Origin: CAZTAR01 sp043813895
Lineage (GTDB): Bacteria > Planctomycetota > Phycisphaerae > UBA1845 > UTPLA1
NCBI GenBank assembly: GCA_043813895.1
Contig: JBDRKQ010000121.1
Location: 1 to 16,277 of the forward strand
Reading direction: 5' to 3'
Length of the DNA: 16,277 bases
In this document: positions 7,164-14,352 of the stretch, piece after piece
How positions within the stretch are numbered: the stretch's first letter is position 1
Layout: each line of letters opens with the position of its first letter
Notes under the pieces: model-generated
Databases searched by the model: none
What the model saw: the letters and a program-made list of their open reading frames with translations, nothing else
Told to the model about the DNA's origin: nothing
Position numbers and translations under genes: made by a program

Positions 7164-8360
7164 ATGACCAAAGAAACAAAGATTGGTCTTCTGGTCGGCT
7201 TGGCCTTTATCATCCTCTTCGCGATCATCCTTTCGGAGAAGAGCGCGACGAGCGAGAATCCATCGCTGCCGGCCTATGCCATCGCTGACGCCGCGAAGAA
7301 GAGACCGGCGTCGACCGGTTCGGAGAAACCGTTGCATGACGTCGGACGGTTGCCGATCGACAAGGAGCTTGCGCCCGTCGCCAGATCAACGAAGCAGCGA
7401 ATCGAAACGCAGAAGATGGAAGAGAAGCCCCTCGGCAAGCCCCTGCCTGCAGAGGACCAGCCGCTGCCGGCGCTGCCGGAATCGCTCGTCAAGCTGCTCA
7501 ATGGGCACGTTCCACCGGAGGACGACCTTCTCGCCGAGCGGGCTGCGAGCGGGAAGGACGACACGCCGTCGATGAGTCTCCAGGACGCCGTGGACATCGC
7601 CCTCAAACCTGATACGGACAAGGTCGCGATCCAGCCTGCGGAAGTCAACACGCCCGCCGACGAACGCTCCGAGCCAACGAGGCTCGCCGAGACGTCTCGC
7701 AACGTGCATGGGCAAGGAACACTTCCGGCGGCGCCGGCCGCACCCGTAGTCGTGATCGCAACACACACGGTCCAGCCTGGCGAAAGCCTCGGCAAGATCG
7801 CCGCGCGCTACTACGGCCGCGCCACTCCGAGCCGAACCCAGGCCCTCCTCGACGCCAACCGCGACACGATCGAAAGCGTCGATCGGATTCGGGCGCAGGA
7901 TGTGGTTCGGATTCCCAAGTTGGATGAGGATGACACGCTGTTTGAACCGGCTCCAGGCTTCGCCGTGGCTGACATCGCCGTGAACAGGGCCTCGCCGGCC
8001 AACAGCACAGGCCCGCGAATCCCTCTTCCCGTCGGCGACACAGCCCGCGAGTTGGATTCCCGGCGCAAGACAGCTCCTGGCAGCGTCCGGCCGACCGCGA
8101 CCGCAAACCGTGCACCGGATACGAAACCCCCGTTCAAGTGGTATGAAATCCGCGAGAAGGACTCGCTCAGCCGAATTGCCAAGCGCATGCTCGGCAACGA
8201 GAAGCGCTTCCTCGAACTCTACCGATTCAATCGCGACCTGATCGCCGACAAGAATGTGCTCAAACCGGGAGCGAAGATCCGCATCCCGCTGGAGGGCGAG
8301 TCGGCGGGCGGTTCGCGTACCGCGATCTCGTCGGCTGGGCCCGATGCAGCCGAACCATAG
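7164..8360 (+). CDS. Membrane-anchored protein with two LysM domains
   Basis: The 398-residue protein has one N-terminal transmembrane helix (about 7-24, GLLVGLAFIILFAIIL) after a short basic end, so most of it should face the periplasm. A long polar linker rich in Pro, Glu and Ala follows to about 199. The first LysM domain is at about 200-253 ('THTVQPGESLGKIAARYYG...VRIPKL') and the second at about 326-376 ('WYEIREKDSLSRIAKRMLG...IRIPLE'). LysM domains bind N-acetylglucosamine glycans such as peptidoglycan. No hydrolase domain is present, so a scaffold or sensor at the wall is the simplest reading. GGAGGTG sits 7 bases before the ATG. It lies between rsmH and an ftsL-like gene, which suggests a role in division or wall synthesis. 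Confidence 0.9.
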   Translation: MTKETKIGLLVGLAFIILFAIILSEKSATSENPSLPAYAIADAAKKRPASTGSEKPLHDVGRLPIDKELAPVARSTKQRIETQKMEEKPLGKPLPAEDQPLPALPESLVKLLNGHVPPEDDLLAERAASGKDDTPSMSLQDAVDIALKPDTDKVAIQPAEVNTPADERSEPTRLAETSRNVHGQGTLPAAPAAPVVVIATHTVQPGESLGKIAARYYGRATPSRTQALLDANRDTIESVDRIRAQDVVRIPKLDEDDTLFEPAPGFAVADIAVNRASPANSTGPRIPLPVGDTARELDSRRKTAPGSVRPTATANRAPDTKPPFKWYEIREKDSLSRIAKRMLGNEKRFLELYRFNRDLIADKNVLKPGAKIRIPLEGESAGGSRTAISSAGPDAAEP

Positions 8361-8375
8361 GAGAATCGCAAAGCG

Positions 8376-8648
8376 ATGACCGTTGCGCGGGCACTCCTCG
8401 TGTTGGCCATGATGATGGCAATTGGAATCGCCATCGTCCTGCTCCGCGGCGAATCCGCGAAGGTTGCCAACCGCGTGCAAACGCTCCACAACCGCCAACT
8501 GGCGCTGGAGCAGGAACTCTGGGCCAAGGAGATGACCCTCGCCAGGCTCCGCGGACCCGACGAGATCCGCCGGCGCGCACACGAACTCGGGCTCGATGTC
8601 GTGTCGCCGCAAACTGAGCTTGAAACGGGTTCGGAGTCGGCTCAATAG
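8376..8648 (+). CDS. ftsL: FtsL/DivIC-like small division membrane protein
   Basis: The 90-residue protein has a transmembrane helix at about 5-23 (ARALLVLAMMMAIGIAIVLL), then a heptad-like coiled coil at about 27-60 (VANRVQTLHNRQLALEQELWAKEMTLARL) and a short polar tail. This is the architecture of FtsL and DivIC/FtsB, bitopic proteins that join FtsQ and activate the FtsW-FtsI septal wall synthase. Sequence in this family is poorly conserved, so the call relies on topology and on position directly upstream of ftsI, which is the FtsL position. 'GPDEIRRRAHELGL' resembles the conserved region after the coiled coil. AGGAGA at 8359-8364 overlaps the stop of the LysM gene, indicating coupled translation within the operon. 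Confidence 0.75.
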   Translation: MTVARALLVLAMMMAIGIAIVLLRGESAKVANRVQTLHNRQLALEQELWAKEMTLARLRGPDEIRRRAHELGLDVVSPQTELETGSESAQ

Positions 8649-8686
8649 ACAACGCCGACTCGCCCTCAGTTTCGACTGACACAGGA

Positions 8687-10444
8687 ATGGATGCCGTGCA
8701 GTCGCGCCTTTCACAATTCGCTAGCCAAGCCATCATCACCATTGCTATCGCCGCGCTCGTCGCCCTCGGCGGCCGCCTGATTTACATCAATGCTTCCGAC
8801 GGTCCTCGCCTGCTGGCCAGGGCGAGGCAGCAACACCGATCCGACGTTCCTCTGCCACACCGTCGCGGTCTGATCGTGGATGCTCGCGGGCGTATCATCT
8901 CTGGAACGATGCTTCGCAAAAGCGTGTTTGCCGATCCCACGGTCCTGCCGGACAAGGATGCCGCCGCGGCCGAAGCCTCGCGAATCCTCGGGCTCGACAT
9001 CGCGGAACTCTCCGAGGACCTCCTCGCCGCGGGCGACCGCAGGTTCTTCGTCATCAAACGAGGCATCTCGCAGGCGCAGGCCGCCCAGATCAAGGCCGCC
9101 GGAATCTACGGCCTCGGCGTGTTCGACGAGCCGTACCGCACATACCCGATGAACGGGCTGGCCGCCGCGTTGATCGGTTTCAGTTCTTCGGACGGCAACG
9201 GTGTCAGCGGTCTCGAACACCAGTGCGACGCGTGGCTCCGCGGAGAGAACGGCGTCAAGACGATCATCCGCGATGCCCGCCGAAAGGCTTTCTGGCTTGC
9301 CGACGGGGGGTACCGGCCCGCTCGTGACGGCTTTCATGTTGTTTTGACGATCGACACCGAGATACAGGCCGCCGTCGAACGCGAACTCGCCGCGTGCGTT
9401 CAGCAGTTTCGCGCCGAGAGCGGCACAGTGGTGGTCATGCACCCGGGCACCGGCGCCGTGCTGGCGATGGCGAACTATCCGGGTTTCGATCCCAACCACT
9501 ATGGCGACTACGGCGCTTCACTGTATCGCAACCGCGCCATCACAGACCCGTTCGAGCCGGGAAGCACGTTCAAGCCTTTCATCGCTACGGCTGCTTTGGC
9601 CGAAGGTGTCGTCAAGCTCGGCGACCTGATCGACTGTGAGGACGGGCTGTGGCAGGATGGCGCTCGGACTCTGCACGATCACCACCCGCAGGGCTTGCTG
9701 ACCTTCGAAGAGGTCATCATCAAGTCGAGCAACATCGGCATGGCGAAGCTCGGCAAACGACTGGGAAACCGCAAACTGTGCGAGTACGTCAGGGCATTCG
9801 GCTTCGGGCAGAAGACAGGCATCGATCTTGACGGTGAGGATGCCGGCATCATGCGCCCGGAGCATCGGTGGAATACTTTCTCGACAACCAGTATTCCGAT
9901 GGGCCAGGAAATCGGCGTGACTGCCTTGCAGATGGTTCGTGCTTTCTGCGCGCTCGCCAACGGGGGACGCCTCGTGCAACCGTACGTCATTCGGGCCGTG
10001 GTCGCGGCCGATGGCAACGTCATCAGCGACTTCTCACAGCCGCCTCCCGCCGCGCAGATCCTCGATCCGACGGTCGCGAACATCATGAAAGAGCGGATCC
10101 TTGCCGCAGTTGTTGACAAGGGGACCGGCACCAAGGCGAAATTGGCCGGGTACCAGGTCTTCGGCAAAACCGGCACGGCACAAATCGCCAGGCAGGGCGG
10201 AGGCGGTTACGAACGGAACGCGTACGTGAGTTCCTTCATTGGCGCAGCGCCTCTCCATGATCCTCAACTCGTCGTCCTTGTCTCGGTCCGACGCCCGGAC
10301 CGCTCCCTCGGTTACTACGGGGGCACCGTTGCAGCGCCGGCGGTCCGAGCGATCCTCGCCCATAGTCTTGCGTACCTGCAAGTGCCCCCGGACAGGCCGT
10401 TCGCCGCAGTGACAGACGCCGGACCCGTTCTCGATAATGACTAG
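8687..10444 (+). CDS. ftsI: Penicillin-binding protein, septal transpeptidase FtsI (class B)
   Basis: The 585-residue protein has an N-terminal membrane helix (about 16-31), a non-catalytic pedestal opening with 'HRRGLIVDARGRIIS', and a transpeptidase domain. The catalytic motifs are complete: S-T-F-K with Ser293 and Lys296 ('FEPGSTFKPF'), S-S-N at 347-349, and K-T-G at 494-496. It crosslinks stem peptides of septal peptidoglycan and is the target of beta-lactams. There is no C-terminal PASTA domain. The ATG at 8687 directly abuts its only AGGA sequence, so the in-frame GTG at 8696, 9 bases after that site, may be the real start; this costs three residues. The gene lies 38 bases after the ftsL-like gene. 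The mur genes that usually follow are missing; a repeat element begins 24 bases after the stop. Confidence 0.93.
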   Translation: MDAVQSRLSQFASQAIITIAIAALVALGGRLIYINASDGPRLLARARQQHRSDVPLPHRRGLIVDARGRIISGTMLRKSVFADPTVLPDKDAAAAEASRILGLDIAELSEDLLAAGDRRFFVIKRGISQAQAAQIKAAGIYGLGVFDEPYRTYPMNGLAAALIGFSSSDGNGVSGLEHQCDAWLRGENGVKTIIRDARRKAFWLADGGYRPARDGFHVVLTIDTEIQAAVERELAACVQQFRAESGTVVVMHPGTGAVLAMANYPGFDPNHYGDYGASLYRNRAITDPFEPGSTFKPFIATAALAEGVVKLGDLIDCEDGLWQDGARTLHDHHPQGLLTFEEVIIKSSNIGMAKLGKRLGNRKLCEYVRAFGFGQKTGIDLDGEDAGIMRPEHRWNTFSTTSIPMGQEIGVTALQMVRAFCALANGGRLVQPYVIRAVVAADGNVISDFSQPPPAAQILDPTVANIMKERILAAVVDKGTGTKAKLAGYQVFGKTGTAQIARQGGGGYERNAYVSSFIGAAPLHDPQLVVLVSVRRPDRSLGYYGGTVAAPAVRAILAHSLAYLQVPPDRPFAAVTDAGPVLDND

Positions 10445-10468
10445 CGAATCGTCGCCGGCCAAGCGATG

Positions 10469-10551
10469 GGTGGCACTGGCGGCTTGTCCGCCAGTGGGGT
10501 CTTCCCCGCGAATGCTCACAAAACACTGGCGGACAAGCCGCCAGTGGCACC
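10469..10551. repeat. Complete twin-hairpin repeat, CACTGGCGG family
   Basis: Two 28-base arms in inverted orientation (10469-10496 and 10524-10551) differ at one position. Each arm contains a 9-bp hairpin, CACTGGCGG-5-base loop-CCGCCAGTG. Between them lies a third small hairpin, GGGG-TCTT-CCCC at 10496-10507, followed by GCGAATGC. The whole can fold as a three-lobed structure. A matching solo arm lies at 3451-3478. It separates ftsI from the GT-C-like gene. Confidence 0.93.
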
Positions 10552-10570
10552 CTCGGCGCCGCGCAAGCTG

Positions 10571-10583
10571 AAGTCCGCGGCTC
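10571..10583. repeat. Possible fragment of the GGACTCAAGTCC repeat family
   Basis: The 13 bases AAGTCCGCGGCTC are identical to the end of the right arm of the element at 12181-12267 (12255-12267). No hairpin partner is present, so this could be a remnant or a chance match in GC-rich DNA. It sits 24 bases upstream of the GT-C-like gene start. Confidence 0.35.
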
Positions 10584-10607
10584 TCCTCCGGTGCTCCGGC
10601 ACGACTT

Positions 10608-12149
10608 ATGCCCAAGACCACCCCCACCATTAGCCGTCTCGCCGCCCACACCGGCTGGGTCGCCGCGATGGTCGTCACCCTTCTCTGTGCCTCGGTCTGG
10701 TGGTACACGGTCGACGACGCCTACATCACGTTCCGATACGCGAGGAACCTCGTTGAAGGGCACGGGGCCGTGTTCAATGTCGGCCAGCGTGTCGAGGGCT
10801 TTTCCAGCCCGTTGTGGCTGGGCGCCGCGGCCGTAGCCGAGTCTTTGCACCTACCCGTCGAGCACGCAACAAAAGCGCTCGGTCTGGCGGCGATGCTGGG
10901 GGCCATCGCGTGGTTGACGAGAAGCCTGCGCGGCACGGCCGCGATCGCCAATCTCCCGCTGTTGCTCTTGGCAACGCACGCGCCGTTGATCGTTGCGCTG
11001 GTATCAGGGCTGGAAACCGGCGTCAATGCGGTGCTGATCGTTTGCCTGCTCTTGTCTTGTCACCCGGCGCAGGCGAAGAAAACCCCGGCCGCACGCCTCA
11101 CAATGTTGGGAAGTCTCGCGATACTCTGCCGCCCGGAGAACGCCCTGATCGTCGGCGTTCAGGGCCTCTATCTGTGGTCTGCGCGACCCAGAGAACGCAA
11201 AGCACTCCTTACCGCCGCGGGCGTCTGGTTCGCAACCGCAGGGGCGATGACCCTCGCCAGACTGTTGTACTACGGGGCGATTCTGCCGAACACCGCCGTT
11301 GCCAAGCTCAGCGCGGACGCCGCCGCAGGAGCCGCAGCCTGGCCTTATGTCTGGGCATGGCTCGTTCACTACGGGTGGCTCGGCCTGCTGGGGTTTCCGG
11401 CGATCCTGTCCCGCCGAACTCGCAGCGTCGCGATTAACGGCTGGCTTCTTGTCGCCGCACAGATTGTGTTTGTCTTCCTTGCCGGTGGCGACTGGATGCC
11501 ACTGTGGCGGTTCCTTCTGCCGGCGGGGGCGGTGCTCGTCGTCCTTGGATGCTACGGCATCAAGGCGGCGGTCCTCGTCGCAGAAGACCTTCGCCTTCCG
11601 CGGCGGCTTGACCGGGCGATGCGATTCTCCGCGGCTACGATCTGCACGGTCGCGCTGGCAGGGGCGTTGGTGGCACAGTTGTGGCACTTCCGGCACGATC
11701 GCTGGGATCTCCACCATTACCGCCGCCAACTCGACACGCTCGCCCGGGGCCCCGTTCGATTTCTTGCCGAGCACGCCGGCGACGGCGATATTGTCGTTGC
11801 CCGGGACATCGGCATCCTCGGCTACAACACCCGGTGCCGCATCCTCGATGTCGTCGGCCTGACAGACCGTCACGTCGCCGAGACGTCCGGGTTTCGTCGG
11901 CGAGACCGCATCGACCGCGACTACATTTACGGATGCGAGCCGGCCTTCCTCTTGCTCCAATCCGGGAATGACCGCTGCGAACCGGTGCCGCTCGACGCTC
12001 CGGCCCGCGCGCTAGTTGACGATCGACGGTTCAAGCAGTACGGATTCCGCGGTCGCTGGGAACTGCCCGGGCGACACTTCTGCGAAATCTACGAACGAAA
12101 TGACCGTTCCGGCAGTCAGAGAACGGCCATGGTTGAGTTGCGAGATTAG
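10608..12149 (+). CDS. Polytopic membrane protein, probable GT-C-type glycosyltransferase
   Basis: The 513-residue protein has about ten hydrophobic helices, the first at about 17-33. Directly after it comes 'TVDDAYITFRYARNLVEGHGAVFN' (34-57) and 'VEGFSSPLWLG' (62-72). An Asp-Asp pair in the first periplasmic loop followed by T-x-R-x-A-R-N-L-V-E-G-x-G is the signature of GT-C enzymes that use polyprenyl-phosphate sugars, such as mannosyl- and arabinosyltransferases. The last 150 or so residues form a soluble domain ('GDGDIVVARDIGILGYNTRCRILDVVGLTDR'), a block that recurs in these proteins. Donor and acceptor are unknown; envelope or protein glycosylation is inferred. No clear ribosome-binding site precedes the ATG at 10608. 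It follows ftsI but is separated by a repeat, so it may not belong to that operon. Confidence 0.75.
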   Translation: MPKTTPTISRLAAHTGWVAAMVVTLLCASVWWYTVDDAYITFRYARNLVEGHGAVFNVGQRVEGFSSPLWLGAAAVAESLHLPVEHATKALGLAAMLGAIAWLTRSLRGTAAIANLPLLLLATHAPLIVALVSGLETGVNAVLIVCLLLSCHPAQAKKTPAARLTMLGSLAILCRPENALIVGVQGLYLWSARPRERKALLTAAGVWFATAGAMTLARLLYYGAILPNTAVAKLSADAAAGAAAWPYVWAWLVHYGWLGLLGFPAILSRRTRSVAINGWLLVAAQIVFVFLAGGDWMPLWRFLLPAGAVLVVLGCYGIKAAVLVAEDLRLPRRLDRAMRFSAATICTVALAGALVAQLWHFRHDRWDLHHYRRQLDTLARGPVRFLAEHAGDGDIVVARDIGILGYNTRCRILDVVGLTDRHVAETSGFRRRDRIDRDYIYGCEPAFLLLQSGNDRCEPVPLDAPARALVDDRRFKQYGFRGRWELPGRHFCEIYERNDRSGSQRTAMVELRD

Positions 12150-12180
12150 TACGACGGCGCCAGATCGTCTTCAGACAGAA

Positions 12181-12267
12181 GAGCCGTGGGCTTCAGCCCG
12201 CGCGGCCGTCCGAAAATTCGAGAGTCTCTGCGCCAAACATGGCCGCGCGGACTCAAGTCCGCGGCTC
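12181..12267. repeat. Twin-hairpin repeat with compensatory arm changes
   Basis: Two 27-base arms lie at 12181-12207 and 12241-12267 in inverted orientation with four mismatches. Each arm folds on its own: CGTGGGCT-TC-AGCCCGCG at 12185-12202 (8 bp, one G-T pair) and CGCGGACT-CA-AGTCCGCG at 12246-12263 (8 bp). One differing position pair, G-C against A-T, keeps both stems intact. The 33-base centre holds CGAA-AA-TTCG (12211-12220) and AGAG-T-CTCT. It lies between the GT-C-like gene and the SEC-C gene promoter. Confidence 0.9.
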
Positions 12268-12317
12268 CTCGACCGTGCCGGCCAGAAGGCTGTCGCTCGG
12301 TTTCGCGTTTCCACGGC

Positions 12318-12347
12318 TTGCAGTCGGAGTGGGATTGGTGCTACGCT
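12318..12347 (+). promoter_or_regulatory. Candidate promoter for the SEC-C gene
   Basis: TTGCAG (12318-12323) and TACGCT (12342-12347) are 18 bases apart, with TG one base before the -10 box (extended -10). Transcription near 12354 would give a leader of about 50 bases before the GTG start at 12406. The -10 box is a weak match, so the call is tentative. Confidence 0.35.
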
Positions 12348-12405
12348 GTTAAAGGGAAGACGAACTGCTGGACTGTGGACGCCGCTCTGCTGACGGAGGA
12401 GAACC

Positions 12406-12642
12406 GTGGCCAAAGGCGAAAACCAGTTTGAGACTCGCTTCGAGCGGAAGCGTGAGGCAAAAGAGCGATACAAGAAGGGTCTGCCCGGCCCGGATGACGA
12501 GCCGCTCCCACCGTCCGTCGAGACAATCAAGAAGGAGGAGCAGGAGCCCGGCCGAAACGACCCCTGCTCTTGCGGCAGCGGCAAGAAGTACAAGCAATGC
12601 TGCCTGAAGAAGAAAGCCAAGAAGAAGGGGTGGTTCTCTTGA
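12406..12642 (+). CDS. Small SEC-C zinc-motif protein
   Basis: The 78-residue protein is highly charged and ends with a SEC-C motif, 'GRNDPCSCGSGKKYKQCC' at about 49-66. Cysteines 54, 56, 65 and 66 form the C-x-C-x8-C-C zinc site first described at the C-terminus of SecA, where it contacts SecB and the ribosome. Here the motif stands alone behind a Lys/Glu-rich helix (about 10-48) and a Lys-rich tail, so a nucleic-acid or ribosome contact is possible but not shown. The GTG start has GGAGGA 5 bases upstream (12395-12400). It appears to be a single-gene unit between the GT-C-like gene and waaA. Confidence 0.9.
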   Translation: MAKGENQFETRFERKREAKERYKKGLPGPDDEPLPPSVETIKKEEQEPGRNDPCSCGSGKKYKQCCLKKKAKKKGWFS

Positions 12643-12698
12643 TCCCCGTCCGTCCGGTCGCCGTACGCTCGCCAGCGGCCGGTTGCATCCCTGTTGCG

Positions 12699-12726
12699 TT
12701 GTCTCTCCGCCGTCGGCAGGTATGAT
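12699..12726 (+). promoter_or_regulatory. Candidate promoter for waaA, giving a leaderless transcript
   Basis: TTGTCT (12699-12704) and TATGAT (12721-12726) have a 16-base spacer. The waaA ATG at 12733 begins 7 bases after the -10 box, where transcription would normally start. No ribosome-binding sequence at proper distance precedes the ATG; GGCAGG ends 12 bases upstream. A leaderless mRNA is therefore likely. Confidence 0.5.
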
Positions 12727-12732
12727 GCCGCT

Positions 12733-14118
12733 ATGCCTCCGCTCCTGGTAGATATCCTCTACATCCCGCTGGCGATTCTCTATCTGCCGATCCTGCTCTA
12801 CCAGATGATCGTCCTGAAGAAGAACCGTCGAGGCTGGCGCCAGCGCCTGGGCCTGGGGCGACGACGATTCGACACCAGGCCTTGCGTGTGGATCCACGCG
12901 GTGTCGCTCGGCGAGGTCAACGCGACGCGCAGCCTCGTTTCGGAAATCGAGAAGCGACTGCCGGCCTACGACATCGTGATCTCGGCTACGACGGATACCG
13001 GTTACGCCGCCGCGTGTGCGCAATACACGCCGAAGCATGTCTTTCGCTATCCGCTGGACTTCTCGTGCGTCGTTGGGCGGACCTTGGATCGCATCCGTCC
13101 CAACGCGATCGTTCTGATGGAGTTGGAAGTCTGGCCGAACCTCGTCACACTCGCGTGCCGCCGGGGCGTCCCGATCCTCATTGCGAACGGCCGTGTCACC
13201 GAAGAGCGGTCCATGCGCCGCTTCAGAATGCCCTTCATTCGGTGGCTGGCGCGCCGGATGTTCGGCCGGATCACGTGTGCCTGCGCCCAAAACGAAACTT
13301 ACGCTTCACGGTTCGAGGAGTTGGGCGTCCCGTGCGAGCGCGTCTTTGTCACCGGCACGATGAAGTACGACACGGCACTCGTTGCCGACAGCATCCCGGG
13401 GGATGAAGCCCTGGCGTTGGCGATGGGCATCGATCGTGAACGTCCCCTGTTCGTCGCAGGCTCGACCGGGCCCGGCGAGGAGGAGATGATCCTGCGAGCA
13501 TACGGCCGGCTCAAAGCCGAGCACCCACGATTGCAACTCGCGATCATCCCGCGCAAGCCGGAGCGATTCGAAGAAGTGGCGAAGCTGATCGGATCGGCCG
13601 GTTACGTGTGCACGCGCCGCAGCCGACGCCCGGACCTCGACAGCCAGGATGCGCGGACGGCGCGCCGGCAGGCCGAGTCTTCATCTCGAGAAGGTCGCGG
13701 CGATGCCGTCTTCCTGGGCGACACGATGGGCGAATTGCGAAAGTTCTATTCCTTGGCGGCCGTCGTGTTTGTCGGCCGATCGCTCATGCCGATGGGGGGG
13801 TCGGACCTGATGGAAGTGGCGGGTCTCGGCCGTGCCATGTGCTTCGGCCCGCACGTCGAGAACTTCAGCGACGTGGCCGAGAAGCTGCTGGCCGCGGAGG
13901 CAGGCATTCAACTGCAATCCGCGGAAGAACTGGCGCCGACGCTCGACCGGCTGCTTCGCGATCCGGAGAACGCTCGCAGACTCGGCCCGGCCGCACAGGA
14001 GGTTGTGCGGCAGAATGTCGGTGCGACATCGCGGACGGTCGATCTGCTATGCGAGAGCCTCGGCATGAGAGCCGACCATCCCGAATCGTCCATCAGTACT
14101 GAGCAACTGGCGTGCTGA
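12733..14118 (+). CDS. waaA: 3-deoxy-D-manno-octulosonic acid (Kdo) transferase
   Basis: WaaA (KdtA) transfers Kdo from CMP-Kdo to the lipid A precursor at the inner membrane face. The 461-residue protein has an N-terminal hydrophobic anchor (about 5-27, ILYIPLAILYLPILLYQM). 'WIHAVSLGEV' follows at 53-62, with Glu61 in the position of the catalytic base, then 'ATTDTGY', 'MELEVWPN' at 129-136, 'VTGTMKYD', 'GSTGPGEEE' at 243-251 and 'GGSDLMEVAGLG'. The usual family text for the last two is near G-S-T-H-x-G-E-E and G-G-Q-N-x-x-E, so both donor-site motifs are altered here. A polar insert near 298-318 (Arg, Ser and Asp rich) makes the protein somewhat longer than the 425 of E. coli. The ATG at 12733 is chosen over the TTG at 12694 because homology starts at the membrane anchor. 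A G7 run lies at 13794-13800. Confidence 0.9.
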   Translation: MPPLLVDILYIPLAILYLPILLYQMIVLKKNRRGWRQRLGLGRRRFDTRPCVWIHAVSLGEVNATRSLVSEIEKRLPAYDIVISATTDTGYAAACAQYTPKHVFRYPLDFSCVVGRTLDRIRPNAIVLMELEVWPNLVTLACRRGVPILIANGRVTEERSMRRFRMPFIRWLARRMFGRITCACAQNETYASRFEELGVPCERVFVTGTMKYDTALVADSIPGDEALALAMGIDRERPLFVAGSTGPGEEEMILRAYGRLKAEHPRLQLAIIPRKPERFEEVAKLIGSAGYVCTRRSRRPDLDSQDARTARRQAESSSREGRGDAVFLGDTMGELRKFYSLAAVVFVGRSLMPMGGSDLMEVAGLGRAMCFGPHVENFSDVAEKLLAAEAGIQLQSAEELAPTLDRLLRDPENARRLGPAAQEVVRQNVGATSRTVDLLCESLGMRADHPESSISTEQLAC

Positions 14119-14140
14119 CCAGCGCGGGCAATGCGCCGCC

Positions 14141-14166
14141 GATAACACGGCGTCGCGCGGGTTATC
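14141..14166. other. Palindrome downstream of waaA, possible weak terminator
   Basis: GATAAC at 14141-14146 pairs with GTTATC at 14161-14166 around a 14-base GC-rich loop. It starts 22 bases after the waaA stop. There is no T tract, so termination is uncertain. An operator palindrome for the flagellar-like gene that follows is an alternative. Confidence 0.35.
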
Positions 14167-14352
14167 AGTCCAAGCCGTGACATGCCTGCAGCTCTTGCTG
14201 GCCCGAGACATTCTCAAATCTTACGCTTGACATGGCGGAACCGAAGTCGCGTCGTGATTCGTCCGACCCGATGAGGTATCCGCGGCCCGCCCGCGCACAC
14301 GCTGTTTGTGGGCCTGGCACGCCTCGCACGGCCAGACGACCGGGAGGACTGT

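Noticed and set aside
11004..11960. 318-codon minus-strand frame opposite the GT-C-like gene
   Set aside because: Residue composition is that of a shadow frame; the plus strand has ordered membrane helices and the DDAY signature.
14138..14145. GCCGATAA, an exact flagellar sigma28 -10 box upstream of the rod-like gene
   Set aside because: No TAAA-type -35 box lies about 15 bases upstream, it is over 200 bases from the gene, and the bases overlap a palindrome. The same octamer appears by chance on the minus strand near 3170.
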